Positions 17,547 to 26,670 are shown, numbered from the stretch's first letter. The stretch: 64,000 nt of DNA from Tritrichomonas musculus (GCA_039105265.1 JAPFFF010000001.1:2356001-2420000); one strand, 5' to 3'. Numbers and translations are program-made. The notes: a model not told the origin generated them from the letters alone.

Positions 17547-17924
17547 ATGAAGAGAGTTCCTCAAGTAGTATTTCAAAATTTAATAGAGGACAAGAAAGAT
17601 AAACTCAAAAAATCAATGAGTGAATTCTATGATGCTATGAATCGTTTGGCTGAAGCAAAAGTAAAAGAGAAAGATATTTCTTTTTGTCAACGGTATAATG
17701 GTGAAGATTTACACAACTTATATAAACTCAAAAGAGATTTCGAAGATATACAAATTGATTCAATTATTGAAGATCATGAAAAAATAAAAACTGAACTTGA
17801 GACAGAAGAGAAATCAGCATGGAAAGAATATCAAGATAGTTTTGATCAATACAAAGTTCAAAAAAGAGCTTTAATAGCTGAAATAAGTTCTTTTCAAAAA
17901 TTTCTAATGGATGATGATGATTAA
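17547..17924 (+). CDS. Polinton gene, coiled-coil protein
   Basis: Not recognised. The 125-residue protein starts MKRVPQVVFQNLIEDKK. It has long charged helices (LKKSMSEFYDAMNRLAEAK) and an acidic end (MDDDD). Its size and charge resemble the other short early proteins nearby, which may form a set of interacting coiled coils. Confidence 0.7.
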   Translation: MKRVPQVVFQNLIEDKKDKLKKSMSEFYDAMNRLAEAKVKEKDISFCQRYNGEDLHNLYKLKRDFEDIQIDSIIEDHEKIKTELETEEKSAWKEYQDSFDQYKVQKRALIAEISSFQKFLMDDDD

Positions 17925-17972
17925 TAAATTTAATTTATCTTTTTATTTTTTTATCCTCTTACAAAAACAAAA

Positions 17973-18680
17973 ATGATAGTAGAGCCATTAAATGAAAATT
18001 ATGAATGGTTACAATATAATGAACATTTACGGATTATACGTTCAAAGAAAGATAATATGTTTCAAGCAAATAGTATAATTAGTGCTTGTCAATCAACAAA
18101 GAAAATTAAGCATTGGAATGAAAATAAACAAACAAAGGAGTTATTTCAATTTATTTCTGAGTCAGTCGGAATTCCGCCCGACCAAAAGTTATTAGAAAAT
18201 CGACCAAATTTACCGAATAATTTGAAAGGAATTTATGTTCATAAATTATTAGTAAATCATATAGCAATTTGGGCTTCACCTACTTATTCATTCTTTGTTC
18301 TAAAATTATTAGATGAGTATTTTGAAAAACAAAGACAAGAACAAAAACCAAGATTAGTACCTAAAAATAGAGAATATGATTATAAATTCTTAATTTGGTT
18401 AGAAGAATTAAAAGATAATCCAGAAAAAGTTAAATTACATTTAGTCAAACGTCATAAAGATTATTATCGTGATATCAAACCAAAAGAAAAAAATCAATGG
18501 TACTTCAAAGATAATATGCCAATAGCTATGACACCGAATAGAGATATAAAAGATATTATTCGTAAGAATTTTGGTACAAATGATGTCTCAATTTATAGTT
18601 CTATCATTACTGCTTCAAAAACATGTTTAGATAAATTAAAGAGGTTAATAGATGAATATATTAGTCATTATCAGGAATGA
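17973..18680 (+). CDS. Polinton KilA-N domain protein
   Basis: The 235-residue protein begins with a KilA-N-type DNA-binding domain at residues about 10-115. The repeated landmarks are EHLRIIRSKKDNMFQANS, IKHWNENKQTKELF, KGIYVHKLLVNHIAIWAS and FVLKLLDEYF. KilA-N proteins are common in nucleocytoplasmic and other large DNA viruses and in bacteriophages as regulators or antirepressor-like proteins. The C-terminal 100 residues (HKDYYRDIKPKEKNQWYFKD) are unassigned. A regulator of the element's early-late switch is a fair guess but unproven. The upstream sequence is T-rich and lacks a clear AACGG box, unlike its neighbours. Confidence 0.85.
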   Translation: MIVEPLNENYEWLQYNEHLRIIRSKKDNMFQANSIISACQSTKKIKHWNENKQTKELFQFISESVGIPPDQKLLENRPNLPNNLKGIYVHKLLVNHIAIWASPTYSFFVLKLLDEYFEKQRQEQKPRLVPKNREYDYKFLIWLEELKDNPEKVKLHLVKRHKDYYRDIKPKEKNQWYFKDNMPIAMTPNRDIKDIIRKNFGTNDVSIYSSIITASKTCLDKLKRLIDEYISHYQE

Positions 18681-18685
18681 AATAT

Positions 18686-18712
18686 AAAAACGGTTTTGAC
18701 ACTTCATTATTT
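18686..18712 (+). promoter_or_regulatory. Early promoter
   Basis: AAACGGTTTTGACACTTCAT and a T-rich tract, then ATG at 18717. Confidence 0.7.
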
Positions 18713-18716
18713 TTAA

Positions 18717-18977
18717 ATGAGTGAACCTGACTTTTTCGAAGAGAAGAAAAAGATTGATGATCAAACAAGAGATTTTCTATCGAATGTTCGAAATGATTTG
18801 AATATAACGAAAGTTCTCATGCAAAAAATAAATTCTCAACTTGATGAATTAACTTCAAGATTGGAACGTTTAGAAAGTTCTGTCCAAAGAATTGATCGAA
18901 AAGTTGCTGAACGTGGTGTTCAAATCGAACAATTAATAAAAGACGTTTTCGTTCTTCAATTAACTCGACCTAAATAA
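18717..18977 (+). CDS. Polinton gene, coiled-coil protein
   Basis: Not recognised. The 86-residue protein (MSEPDFFEEKKKIDDQ) has a clear heptad pattern in its second half (LDELTSRLERLESSVQRI, then VAERGVQIEQL). It sits directly before the polymerase gene with its own early promoter. Confidence 0.75.
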   Translation: MSEPDFFEEKKKIDDQTRDFLSNVRNDLNITKVLMQKINSQLDELTSRLERLESSVQRIDRKVAERGVQIEQLIKDVFVLQLTRPK

Positions 18978-18992
18978 ACATTTTCTTTTTAA

Positions 18993-19021
18993 TTAACGGT
19001 TTTGACAGACCATTATTTTTA
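18993..19021 (+). promoter_or_regulatory. Early promoter of the polymerase gene
   Basis: TAACGGTTTTGACAGACCAT followed by TATTTTTATTG; the ATG is at 19040. The box is the same as elsewhere but the initiator reads ACCATTATT. Confidence 0.65.
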
Positions 19022-19039
19022 TTGTAAAAGAAAGTTAAC

Positions 19040-22000
19040 ATGACAACAACTATTAGAGCGAATCCTAACAGATTAATGGAGATTTATAATCTCTTAACGA
19101 ATGGTAAAGAAACGTTTAAAGAATTCTCTAAAAAGAATGGGGATCGGAGTAAAGAAATATTAAATGAGTATATTATACAAAAAGTGAAAGAAAATGGTTA
19201 TGATGGGAAATTGAATGGGGATTCAATATTTTGGTTCGTTAAAGGTTTAACTCATTCAAATCTCCCTCAATATTTAAATCAACCTCCTCCAGAAAAAGAA
19301 TTTACTGAACCCCCACCATCGACACCAATTGAGCCAGAAAAATCAAATTTACGTGAAATAATTGCAAATGCACCACCAAATGTACCTTTGAGAAAATTAG
19401 TTCCACCGAATCCAGAGGCGAACGTTAGTGAGCAAAATGTACCTTTGAGAAAATTAGTTCCACCTCCTGAGCCAAAATCAAATGAATATGAACCAAAAAG
19501 ACCAACTGATCCTTATTTCTTAAATATTCAGAATTCAATTAGACCTCATTCAAAAGATGATTCATTTATTCAATTCATGAAAATTAATAATGAAAATGAT
19601 CAAGATAGAATTGTTGATGGTTATATAAAAATGTTAAATGATTCACCAACTGATTGGAGAATTAATTTTGAACAATTAAATGATTATGGTCGAAAGAAAT
19701 TATTTCCATTCTTAAGAAAGAAATTTGAAAATGAAATAGGTGAATTAGCTGCAACAGAAAAATATAAATTATCTTATTCAGTTGGAGGTCAATGGCATTC
19801 TGTACCTTTAAATGGAAAAACTTATGAAGAATTATTAAAGAATTTAACAGAAGAGAATTTCATTTATCAAATTGAAAAGAATCCAGGTTGGGAATATGAT
19901 TTAGAAGGTCAAAGATTACCTGAATTTTCATTATTTTCTCAAATCAAATTTAGTATATTAAAACATCCAAAACATAAAAATACAGTCGATGGAGGATTCT
20001 TTAAATATTTATTAAAACCTGGTTGTCCAAAAGTATTAATTGATTACCTGGTTCGATTACAAATATTTGATAGTTTAATTAATGAAAAGACAAAGAAAAT
20101 AAAAGAAGAATTAAATGATTGTTGTTTCATTTATGCTTTACAACAAACTGGAAATTATTCAGAATCATTATTAAATCAAATTAGATTAAGGATTCAAAAT
20201 AGATATTTATCACAAAGTAGTATTAATCATTTATGTGAAGAATTTAATATTCATCTTAATTTAACTTATATTGATGATAATTCTGTTGCTCAAAAACAAT
20301 CTGTACGTTCAATGGATAAAGGTAAAAGAAAAACATATATGGGTATACAAAAAGCTGAACCAGAACGAACTCATAAATTCAATGTATATCAAAAACATTA
20401 TTTCATCGAAGAAAAGACTCCATTTACATATTATTATATCAAAAATATTGAAAAGTTAGATGAAGACAAATTTAATAAAGATTGGATTACAGATCATTGG
20501 ACAAAAGGTAGATCATTTATAACTTCTTCAAACTTGATTAGAGAATTATTTAAGAAAAATTATTTCATTCCAATTAATTATTCACAAGAACATTTATTAC
20601 ATTCAATATTTTATAATGAAATTGATCAAGATATTTCAAATACTACATTAGAATATAAAGATGAATATTGTTGTAAATTAATTGAACCAAAAACAAAAAT
20701 AATCAAACAAGTAGAAACTTCTTATTGGTTTTGTGATTTTGAATCTGATACAAGTTCAAAAATTCATATTCCATTCTTATGTTGTTTACATTCATTAGAT
20801 GGGAAAACTAAGAAAGAATTCTTAGGTGAAAAATGTAATATAAATCTATTGAAATATTTACCTACTGATTCAATTTGTTATTTTCATAATTTGGCTTATG
20901 ATATTAGAATGATTTTACAAAACAATAATCAAAATATAAAAATATTATCATCAATTATTAAAGGAAATCAATGTTTTAATATGACTTTGAAATTTGAGAA
21001 CAAAAAGATAACATTTAAAGATAGTTATCCAATTTTCTCTTGCAAGCTATCTAATCTACCATTAATGTTTAATATTCCTTGTGAAAAAGAAATTTTCCCA
21101 TACAAATATTATACATTTGAAAGATTAAGAACAAATAAAGGTCAAATTAATGAAGCAGGTAAAGAAGAAGATAAAACATGGACTGAACAAGATTATCAAT
21201 TATTTCGTTCAAATATTAACAAAATTAAGGGATGCCGTTTAAGTAATAATGAATTTGATATGTGGAAATATGCATTATTTTATTGTCATCAAGATGTTCG
21301 AATATTAAGAGAAAGTTTTGTTAAATTTAGACAAGGTTTCATTCAAGATTTCAAAATCGATCCATTCAAATATATTTCAATTTCTTCTTTAGCTAATGAT
21401 GTATTTAATCATAAAGTTTATTATGGTCATGATTTATATTCAGTAGGTGGAATTGTTAGGAAATTTTGTTCATATGCTGTTTATGGAGGTAGATGTATGA
21501 CTGCTTATAACAAAAAGTGGCATATCACTGAAAAATTAGCAGATTTTGACGCAGTTAGTTTATATCCTTCAGCAATTCATAGATTATATACCGTTCAAGG
21601 AAAACCAGTAGTAATATCCAAAACAGAATTAAATTATGAATTTTTATCAAAACAAGGTGCATATATAGTAGAAATTTTAGTTACTGGAATTCATAAACAT
21701 TATCCATTTCCATTAATCGTTAAGAAAACAAAAGATGGTAACCTTAATGATGATAAATTCGATAAACCTTTCAAAATGATTGTCGATAATATTTATTTAG
21801 AAGATCTCATTGAATTTCAAAAAATAGATTTCGAACTTGTTCGTGGTTATTATTGGCCTGGAAAAAGAGAATATCATATCCAAAAAGAAATTCAAAAAAT
21901 ATTTGAGAAAAGATTAGAATATAAAAGTCAAGACAATCCTTTACAAAATTTATATAAATTAATTATGAATAGTTGTTATGGTAAAACCATTGAAAGACCT

Positions 22001-22717
22001 ATTGAAAAAGATTTTAAATACATTAATGATCAAGATACTTTAGATAATTATTGGATCAAAAATTATAACAAAATTGTTGAAGATATTGAATTACAAAATA
22101 ATATGCATGCTGTTAGAATATTGAGACCAATTGATAAACATTTTAATTTTTCATTATTAGGTATTCATGTATTAAGTATGTCAAAAAGAATCATGAATGA
22201 AGTGATGTGTCTTGCATTTGATATTGGTTGCCATATTTATTATCAGGATACTGATTCAATGCATATTGAAATAAATGATTTACCAAAATTACAAAAAGCT
22301 TATAAAGAAAAATATAATCGAGAACTCATAGGTAAATATTTAGGTCAATTCCATTCAGATTTTCCAACAATAAATGGTCACAAAGAAATGCCAGAATCAA
22401 TTGAATCATACTTTTTGATGAAAAAGATGTATATTGATAAGTTACAAGATTCTACAGGTGAAATTGATTATATGACTCGTGGGAAAGGATTAACTGAACA
22501 ATCTATTAAATATGCTTATAAGAATGAATTTGATAATGATCCAATGAAATTATATAAATATTTATATGAAGGGAATCAACAAACATTTGATCTTACAAAA
22601 GGTCAACCATGTTTCCAAATGAATAAAAATATGACTGTCTCAACCTTAAATGAATTCAAAAGAAGAATATCAACACCATATAAAGAAGGAAAGAGAGAAA
22701 AATATTTTGAATACTAG
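19040..22717 (+). CDS. Polinton protein-primed DNA polymerase B (pPolB)
   Basis: The 1225-residue protein should copy the element from its ends using a protein primer. Exonuclease motifs are FCDFESD (about 565), YFHNLAYDIRM and YCHQDVRIL. Polymerase motif A is DFDAVSLYPSAI (about 835), motif B is IMNSCYGKTIERP (about 978) and motif C is YYQDTDSMHI (about 1069). The N-terminal third is unusual: a Pro-rich linker with a duplicated NVPLRKLVPP (residues 110-160), then NDCCFIYALQQTG (about 361) and VYQKHYFIEE (about 453). The spacing and residues recall an OTU-type cysteine protease fold. A terminal-protein function could also lie there. Length is within the range for Polinton polymerases. Confidence 0.95.
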   Translation: MTTTIRANPNRLMEIYNLLTNGKETFKEFSKKNGDRSKEILNEYIIQKVKENGYDGKLNGDSIFWFVKGLTHSNLPQYLNQPPPEKEFTEPPPSTPIEPEKSNLREIIANAPPNVPLRKLVPPNPEANVSEQNVPLRKLVPPPEPKSNEYEPKRPTDPYFLNIQNSIRPHSKDDSFIQFMKINNENDQDRIVDGYIKMLNDSPTDWRINFEQLNDYGRKKLFPFLRKKFENEIGELAATEKYKLSYSVGGQWHSVPLNGKTYEELLKNLTEENFIYQIEKNPGWEYDLEGQRLPEFSLFSQIKFSILKHPKHKNTVDGGFFKYLLKPGCPKVLIDYLVRLQIFDSLINEKTKKIKEELNDCCFIYALQQTGNYSESLLNQIRLRIQNRYLSQSSINHLCEEFNIHLNLTYIDDNSVAQKQSVRSMDKGKRKTYMGIQKAEPERTHKFNVYQKHYFIEEKTPFTYYYIKNIEKLDEDKFNKDWITDHWTKGRSFITSSNLIRELFKKNYFIPINYSQEHLLHSIFYNEIDQDISNTTLEYKDEYCCKLIEPKTKIIKQVETSYWFCDFESDTSSKIHIPFLCCLHSLDGKTKKEFLGEKCNINLLKYLPTDSICYFHNLAYDIRMILQNNNQNIKILSSIIKGNQCFNMTLKFENKKITFKDSYPIFSCKLSNLPLMFNIPCEKEIFPYKYYTFERLRTNKGQINEAGKEEDKTWTEQDYQLFRSNINKIKGCRLSNNEFDMWKYALFYCHQDVRILRESFVKFRQGFIQDFKIDPFKYISISSLANDVFNHKVYYGHDLYSVGGIVRKFCSYAVYGGRCMTAYNKKWHITEKLADFDAVSLYPSAIHRLYTVQGKPVVISKTELNYEFLSKQGAYIVEILVTGIHKHYPFPLIVKKTKDGNLNDDKFDKPFKMIVDNIYLEDLIEFQKIDFELVRGYYWPGKREYHIQKEIQKIFEKRLEYKSQDNPLQNLYKLIMNSCYGKTIERPIEKDFKYINDQDTLDNYWIKNYNKIVEDIELQNNMHAVRILRPIDKHFNFSLLGIHVLSMSKRIMNEVMCLAFDIGCHIYYQDTDSMHIEINDLPKLQKAYKEKYNRELIGKYLGQFHSDFPTINGHKEMPESIESYFLMKKMYIDKLQDSTGEIDYMTRGKGLTEQSIKYAYKNEFDNDPMKLYKYLYEGNQQTFDLTKGQPCFQMNKNMTVSTLNEFKRRISTPYKEGKREKYFEY

Positions 22718-22720
22718 ATT

Positions 22721-22743
22721 GGCGGTTTTGACAGACCATTTTT
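22721..22743 (+). promoter_or_regulatory. Early promoter
   Basis: GGCGGTTTTGACAGACCATT and a short T-run, then ATG at 22748. It lies 3 bp after the polymerase stop. Confidence 0.65.
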
Positions 22744-22747
22744 ATAA

Positions 22748-22930
22748 ATGTCAAGAAGAGCAACCACTCAACCATTAATATCATTATCTGAGAGTGAAAG
22801 AATTGATAACGACTCTGGCGATTGCTGTTGTTCCAACCCACCACCCAATTGCTGTTTGTGGACTCTTGTTATTCTCTTTGTGATGAACATCATTTTCACT
22901 TTTATTTATTTCTTCCTTGCAATTGCATGA
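22748..22930 (+). CDS. Polinton gene, 60-residue single-pass membrane protein
   Basis: Not recognised. The N-terminal half is polar (MSRRATTQPLISLSES) with a Cys cluster (CCCSNPPPNCC). Residues about 36-60 are one strongly hydrophobic segment (LWTLVILFVMNIIFTFIY) that runs to the C-terminus, so the protein is probably tail-anchored. It is the second membrane protein in the early-type region. Confidence 0.75.
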   Translation: MSRRATTQPLISLSESERIDNDSGDCCCSNPPPNCCLWTLVILFVMNIIFTFIYFFLAIA

Positions 22931-22989
22931 TTTAATTAAACAATAAGCTTTTTTAATTTTTTTAATTTTTTATTTTGTCTCAAAAATAT

Positions 22990-23316
22990 ATGACAAAGAC
23001 TAGGATCCGTTGGAATACTCAAAAAGTGAGAGAAGAAATGGCTAAAGAAAATTGTATATTATTAGATGATTACAAAAGAGGAGATATTCGTATTCATTAT
23101 TTATATGAAGGTAATGAATTTTCAGTAAGGTGGTCAGATTGGATGAAAAAAGATAGGCCATCAAGACCACATTTGAAAGGAGGAAATAGAAAAATAACAA
23201 AATCAAAGAGTGTTGATAACTTAAATAAAACTTTTGAAGATCCTGAAAATGGAGAAGAGGAAAATGAAAATGAAGAAGATTTTAATGAGATAGAAAATGA
23301 ATTACATCAAGAATGA
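22990..23316 (+). CDS. Polinton gene, unknown basic-to-acidic protein
   Basis: Not recognised. The real start is the ATG at 22990 (MTKTRIRWNTQKVREEM). The 108-residue protein has a compact part with IHYLYEGNEFSVRWSDW and KKDRPSRPHLKGGNRK. A Ser/Lys linker leads to an acidic tail (ENGEEENENEEDFNE). The aromatic and Pro-Arg-His motifs look like a small nucleic-acid-binding domain, but I cannot name it. Its last 20 bases overlap the next gene. Confidence 0.65.
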   Translation: MTKTRIRWNTQKVREEMAKENCILLDDYKRGDIRIHYLYEGNEFSVRWSDWMKKDRPSRPHLKGGNRKITKSKSVDNLNKTFEDPENGEEENENEEDFNEIENELHQE

Positions 23317-23545
23317 ACTCAAAGAAATTAATGATACGTTATTCTTAATATTGGAATGGAGATTTGCAAATTCACAAGAAATGAAAAATTATTGGATGAA
23401 TGAAATATTCAATAAATCAATTGGACTATTTGATCAAAGAATTGTTTTAAATTTAAGAATTGCTAATCAAATTGATACTCATTTCATTAATATGTTAGAG
23501 CAATTTATATTAGAGAAGTTAGAACTGGAAATAGGTTTGATGTGA
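23297..23545 (+). CDS. Polinton gene, small helical protein overlapping its neighbour
   Basis: Not recognised. The 82-residue protein (MNYIKNELKEINDTLFL) is helical with several aromatic residues (LILEWRFANSQEMKNYWM). It starts within the end of the preceding gene in another frame, which suggests translation from the same transcript or tight packing. Confidence 0.6.
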   Translation: MNYIKNELKEINDTLFLILEWRFANSQEMKNYWMNEIFNKSIGLFDQRIVLNLRIANQIDTHFINMLEQFILEKLELEIGLM

Positions 23546-23574
23546 ACTTTTTCTAGAATTTTGCAAAATCAAAA

Positions 23575-23748
23575 ATGCCACCAAAAAGAACGAAAATGTC
23601 AAAAATCCCGCCAGAATTATTGTATTTAATCGAAAAACAAATAAGAAAAAGAAGCAAACCAACACGAAAAACAACAACAACACCAAGAAAAGCGAGATCA
23701 AATAAAGGAATCAAAAGATCAGGAGTAAAAAGAACAAGAAAAAGATAA
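23575..23748 (+). CDS. Polinton gene, 57-residue Arg/Lys-rich protein
   Basis: The protein starts MPPKRTKMSKIPPELLY and ends GVKRTRKR. About 21 of 57 residues are Lys or Arg, with a TTTTPRKARSNKG stretch. Size and charge are like the small core peptides that condense DNA in adenovirus-like particles; this is an analogy, not homology. It lies at the start of the virion-type half and has no AACGG box. Confidence 0.6.
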   Translation: MPPKRTKMSKIPPELLYLIEKQIRKRSKPTRKTTTTPRKARSNKGIKRSGVKRTRKR

Positions 23749-23803
23749 AAAAGAAAAAATATTTTTATTTTTTGATAATTTAATGAAAAATCAAAAATAA
23801 AAG

Positions 23804-24352
23804 ATGGCGAAAGGTACAGCAAGAGATCCAAACGCAGCAGCAAGGAGAAGAGAAGCAGCAAGGAGAAGAGCAGCAGCAGCAAGGAAAAAACAAGCGAATG
23901 AAGCAGCAGCAAATGTATTAAATCAAGCAGGAGAAGCAATGCAAGCAGCAGCTGATGTAGTAACAGCAGCAGCGGCTCCAAAGACACCAAGAAAATATTT
24001 AGATCTACCTGCTTATGATTGGTCACATGTTAATTTAAAAGATTTACAAGATTTTGCGAGAAAAGAAGGAATCCATTTTTCACCTGATGATACAAAAGAA
24101 ACATTACAAGCAATTCTTGCACGTTGGGCAGAAACAGGATATAAAAATAAAAGAAAAACATCAAATAAACCAAGACAACCAAGGAAAAAACCGAATGGAA
24201 CAAGAAAACCACGAGAAAGACATGAGGGACCTCGATTACCAAGAAAAACAAGATCAGATAAAGGACAAAAGAAAGGAGCATTGAAAAAAGATGGAACACC
24301 TAGAAAGAAACCAGGACCACAAAAAGGATATAAAAGAAGAACAAAGAATTAA
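23804..24352 (+). CDS. Polinton gene, basic protein with Ala/Arg repeats and a SAP-like centre
   Basis: The 182-residue protein has an Ala/Arg-rich N-terminus (AAARRREAARRRAAAARKK). A compact centre follows (VNLKDLQDFARKEGIHFS, then DTKETLQAILARW), which resembles the two-helix SAP DNA-binding fold. The very basic tail carries AT-hook-like RKKPGPQKGYKRRTK and PRQPRKKPNGTRK. It likely binds and packs DNA in the particle. Upstream is an AT-rich TATTTTTATTTTTTG stretch with no AACGG box. Confidence 0.75.
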   Translation: MAKGTARDPNAAARRREAARRRAAAARKKQANEAAANVLNQAGEAMQAAADVVTAAAAPKTPRKYLDLPAYDWSHVNLKDLQDFARKEGIHFSPDDTKETLQAILARWAETGYKNKRKTSNKPRQPRKKPNGTRKPRERHEGPRLPRKTRSDKGQKKGALKKDGTPRKKPGPQKGYKRRTKN

Positions 24353-24392
24353 ATTTAAAAATTGAAATTCGATATTATTTTTGTAAGTAAAA

Positions 24393-25784
24393 ATGTCAAA
24401 AAAAGTAAATACAACACGATCAAATACAACATCAGAAGCGAAATCGTTCTTAAAAAAATTAGCAATTGATAATATGTTAAATAATAAAAATCAACCAGTA
24501 TTAAATTCAAAAGGATCAGCAAGAACTTTTTCATTTAAGGAACCAAGATATGACTCAAAAAGATTACCAAGTAATGACGTTCGAGTTATCCATAATGGTT
24601 ATGCTTATACTTTTTCAAATGCAGAATGGACAGATCGAAAGAAAAGAAATATTGTTCCATTAAAAAGAGTTAAAATAACAGAAAAAGAAAAAGAAACGCA
24701 CAAAGAATGGAAACAAAGAAAAGCTGAAAGAAGTCAACAACCAAAAAAAGTCGTCATATCAGAAAATAAAAAACAATCATCAAACAGTGAACGGGACGGA
24801 TTTCTTAAAGATTTATTAAATAAACCAAAACAAAAATTCAAATCAATATCCCCTCTCTCAAATAAAGAAGAAGAATTTATTTATTCAGTTTTGAATAGAC
24901 CGAAACAAACAAAAAAGGCGAAAGAAAATGAGCCAAAACCGAAAAGAACAAGAGCAAATGTTCCTAGAGTAAAAGATTTTGTTGATGCAAATGAGAAGAA
25001 AAGATTAGATAAAATAAATAAAATGATAGCTAAATATGGTGAAATACCAAAAGCTAAAAGAATTGAAAAATTACAAAAATTAGGATATAATGTAGATAAC
25101 AATACAGATGACGAAAAATTAAATTTCTGGTTACATGAAGCAGATTGTATTCAAAAAGGGAAATATCGATATTTATCTTATGGAACTTTATTTAATACAA
25201 TTCAATCAAAAAAAATTCAAAAAATTCAACTTAATCCAATTCCACCAGATGCAACAAGAATGGATTTAGTTCAAACAATGTATGATATAGCAAAAGGTAA
25301 ATTTGGTAAAGAAGCAAAACCGAAAAAGGCGAAGACAAGAGCAAATGTTCCTAGAGCGAAAGATAGTGAGCCGAGAAAACCACGATCTGAAGCAAAACAA
25401 AGAAATCAAGAATTGAGAGAAAAATATAAAGGAATTAAAATTGATAGTCTTCGACGATTACTCAGAAGAAATGGTATTGATTTTAATGAAACAATGAAAA
25501 GAAAAGATATTATTGAATTAATTGAATCAAATAATCTAGTATATAAAAAGAGAGAAAGAAAACAAAAACCAATAACCGAAACTCCACCTCCACCACCAGT
25601 GAGTGTTAGCGAACCCAATCCACCGCCAGTGAGTGTTAGCGAACCTGTGCAACCACCAATAACAGAAACAAATGATGCAGTCGGTACTCAAACTCAAAGA
25701 CCTCCGTTATCTAATCGATCACAATATGCTCAAACAATAATGAAAAGATTAAATGGGGAAAAAAAAATTCCAGGAACAGAATAA
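24393..25784 (+). CDS. Polinton gene, large basic protein with SAP-like segment
   Basis: The 463-residue protein is Lys/Arg-rich with repeated RTRANVPRVKD and KTRANVPRAKD phrases. Two helical units recall SAP folds: AKRIEKLQKLGYNVDNN (about 215) and IDSLRRLLRRNGIDFNET (about 350). The end is Pro-rich with a duplicated PPPVSVSEP. It shares the basic, SAP-like style of the gene before it and is probably a DNA-associated core protein of the virion. Family not recognised. Confidence 0.75.
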   Translation: MSKKVNTTRSNTTSEAKSFLKKLAIDNMLNNKNQPVLNSKGSARTFSFKEPRYDSKRLPSNDVRVIHNGYAYTFSNAEWTDRKKRNIVPLKRVKITEKEKETHKEWKQRKAERSQQPKKVVISENKKQSSNSERDGFLKDLLNKPKQKFKSISPLSNKEEEFIYSVLNRPKQTKKAKENEPKPKRTRANVPRVKDFVDANEKKRLDKINKMIAKYGEIPKAKRIEKLQKLGYNVDNNTDDEKLNFWLHEADCIQKGKYRYLSYGTLFNTIQSKKIQKIQLNPIPPDATRMDLVQTMYDIAKGKFGKEAKPKKAKTRANVPRAKDSEPRKPRSEAKQRNQELREKYKGIKIDSLRRLLRRNGIDFNETMKRKDIIELIESNNLVYKKRERKQKPITETPPPPPVSVSEPNPPPVSVSEPVQPPITETNDAVGTQTQRPPLSNRSQYAQTIMKRLNGEKKIPGTE

Positions 25785-26338
25785 TCACAAAGAAATATGA
25801 ACCGAAAAAAATAAATTTACCTAATGTAGTTCATGTAAATCTTCCAATACAAAAACCAGAACCAAAACAAAAACAAAAACAAGTTATTACAACTCTTCCA
25901 AATAGTGAGAAATTCAAACAAAATATTATTAAAGATTCAATAAAACCAACAAAAACGGTTCAAAAAGAGTCACCGTTAAGAACTCAATATGATGATAATC
26001 CTGAATTTTATGATAATTATTTCGATAATCCACCATCTGAATTTGAAGATAATTATTTCGATAATCCACCATCTGAATTACCAAAACAAGAACCAATAGT
26101 CGAAATTGATTATAATTATGTTCCAATTGAAGATGATCTGAAAATAACCAATTCAACTGATCCACCAAAACAAAAACCAAAACAAAAAGGAAAATGGAGG
26201 TCCAAAGATGAGATATATAATGAGATGGTCAAGAAATTAGAAAGGAAAGGAATTCCAATTCCTGAAGGTGCAACTATCAAACAATTAAAAGATTTAGATA
26301 AAACGGTTAAAGGGCAATCTGGTCGACCAAAAAAATAA
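25785..26338. other. Spacer with coding-like composition and a short direct repeat
   Basis: No separate gene is called. The composition resembles the neighbouring basic-protein genes. A 32-bp unit beginning GATAATTATTTCGATAATCC occurs twice (26012-26043 and 26048-26079). Confidence 0.5.
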
Positions 26339-26575
26339 ATGAAAGGTCAACGATATGTACACAAGTCAAAGTGGAAAATAATTTGGGTTATTGACGATGA
26401 TGGTTCTAGAAAACCGTTTCTTCTTGATGAAAAAGGTTCATTGGCATTGATGTATTTTCCAAAGAATGAAAATAGAAATCTTCGAAAAGAAATACAAAAA
26501 ATATATCCCAAAAAAACACTTCATCCAATTGGACCAATTCGATTTCATGATTTTAGAAATCAAGATAAAGGTTGA
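26339..26575 (+). CDS. Polinton gene, small protein
   Basis: Not recognised. The 78-residue protein (MKGQRYVHKSKWKIIWV) has a beta-rich opening (IDDDGSRKPFLLDEKGS) and a basic helix (NRNLRKEIQKIYPKK). It would fit a small virion or regulatory protein. Confidence is moderate because no promoter motif stands before it. Confidence 0.45.
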   Translation: MKGQRYVHKSKWKIIWVIDDDGSRKPFLLDEKGSLALMYFPKNENRNLRKEIQKIYPKKTLHPIGPIRFHDFRNQDKG

Positions 26576-26670
26576 AATATTGGCTTATTAATAATATTTG
26601 GATCTTTTCTTGGATTTAATAAGACTGCTGGTTTAGCACTAATTTTTTTATTAAAACTTCCAAATGCCAT
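26560..26670 (-). CDS. Possible 36-residue peptide gene of the Polinton
   Basis: A short frame reads MAFGSFNKKISAKPAVLLNP and ends IINKPIFQPLS. The upstream minus-strand sequence (TTAAAAATAAATAAAAAGA, then ATG) is like other late-type promoters and is shared with the divergent gene at 26694. It overlaps the end of the preceding gene by 16 bp. Short length makes chance possible. Confidence 0.35.
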   Translation of the reverse strand: MAFGSFNKKISAKPAVLLNPRKDPNIINKPIFQPLS

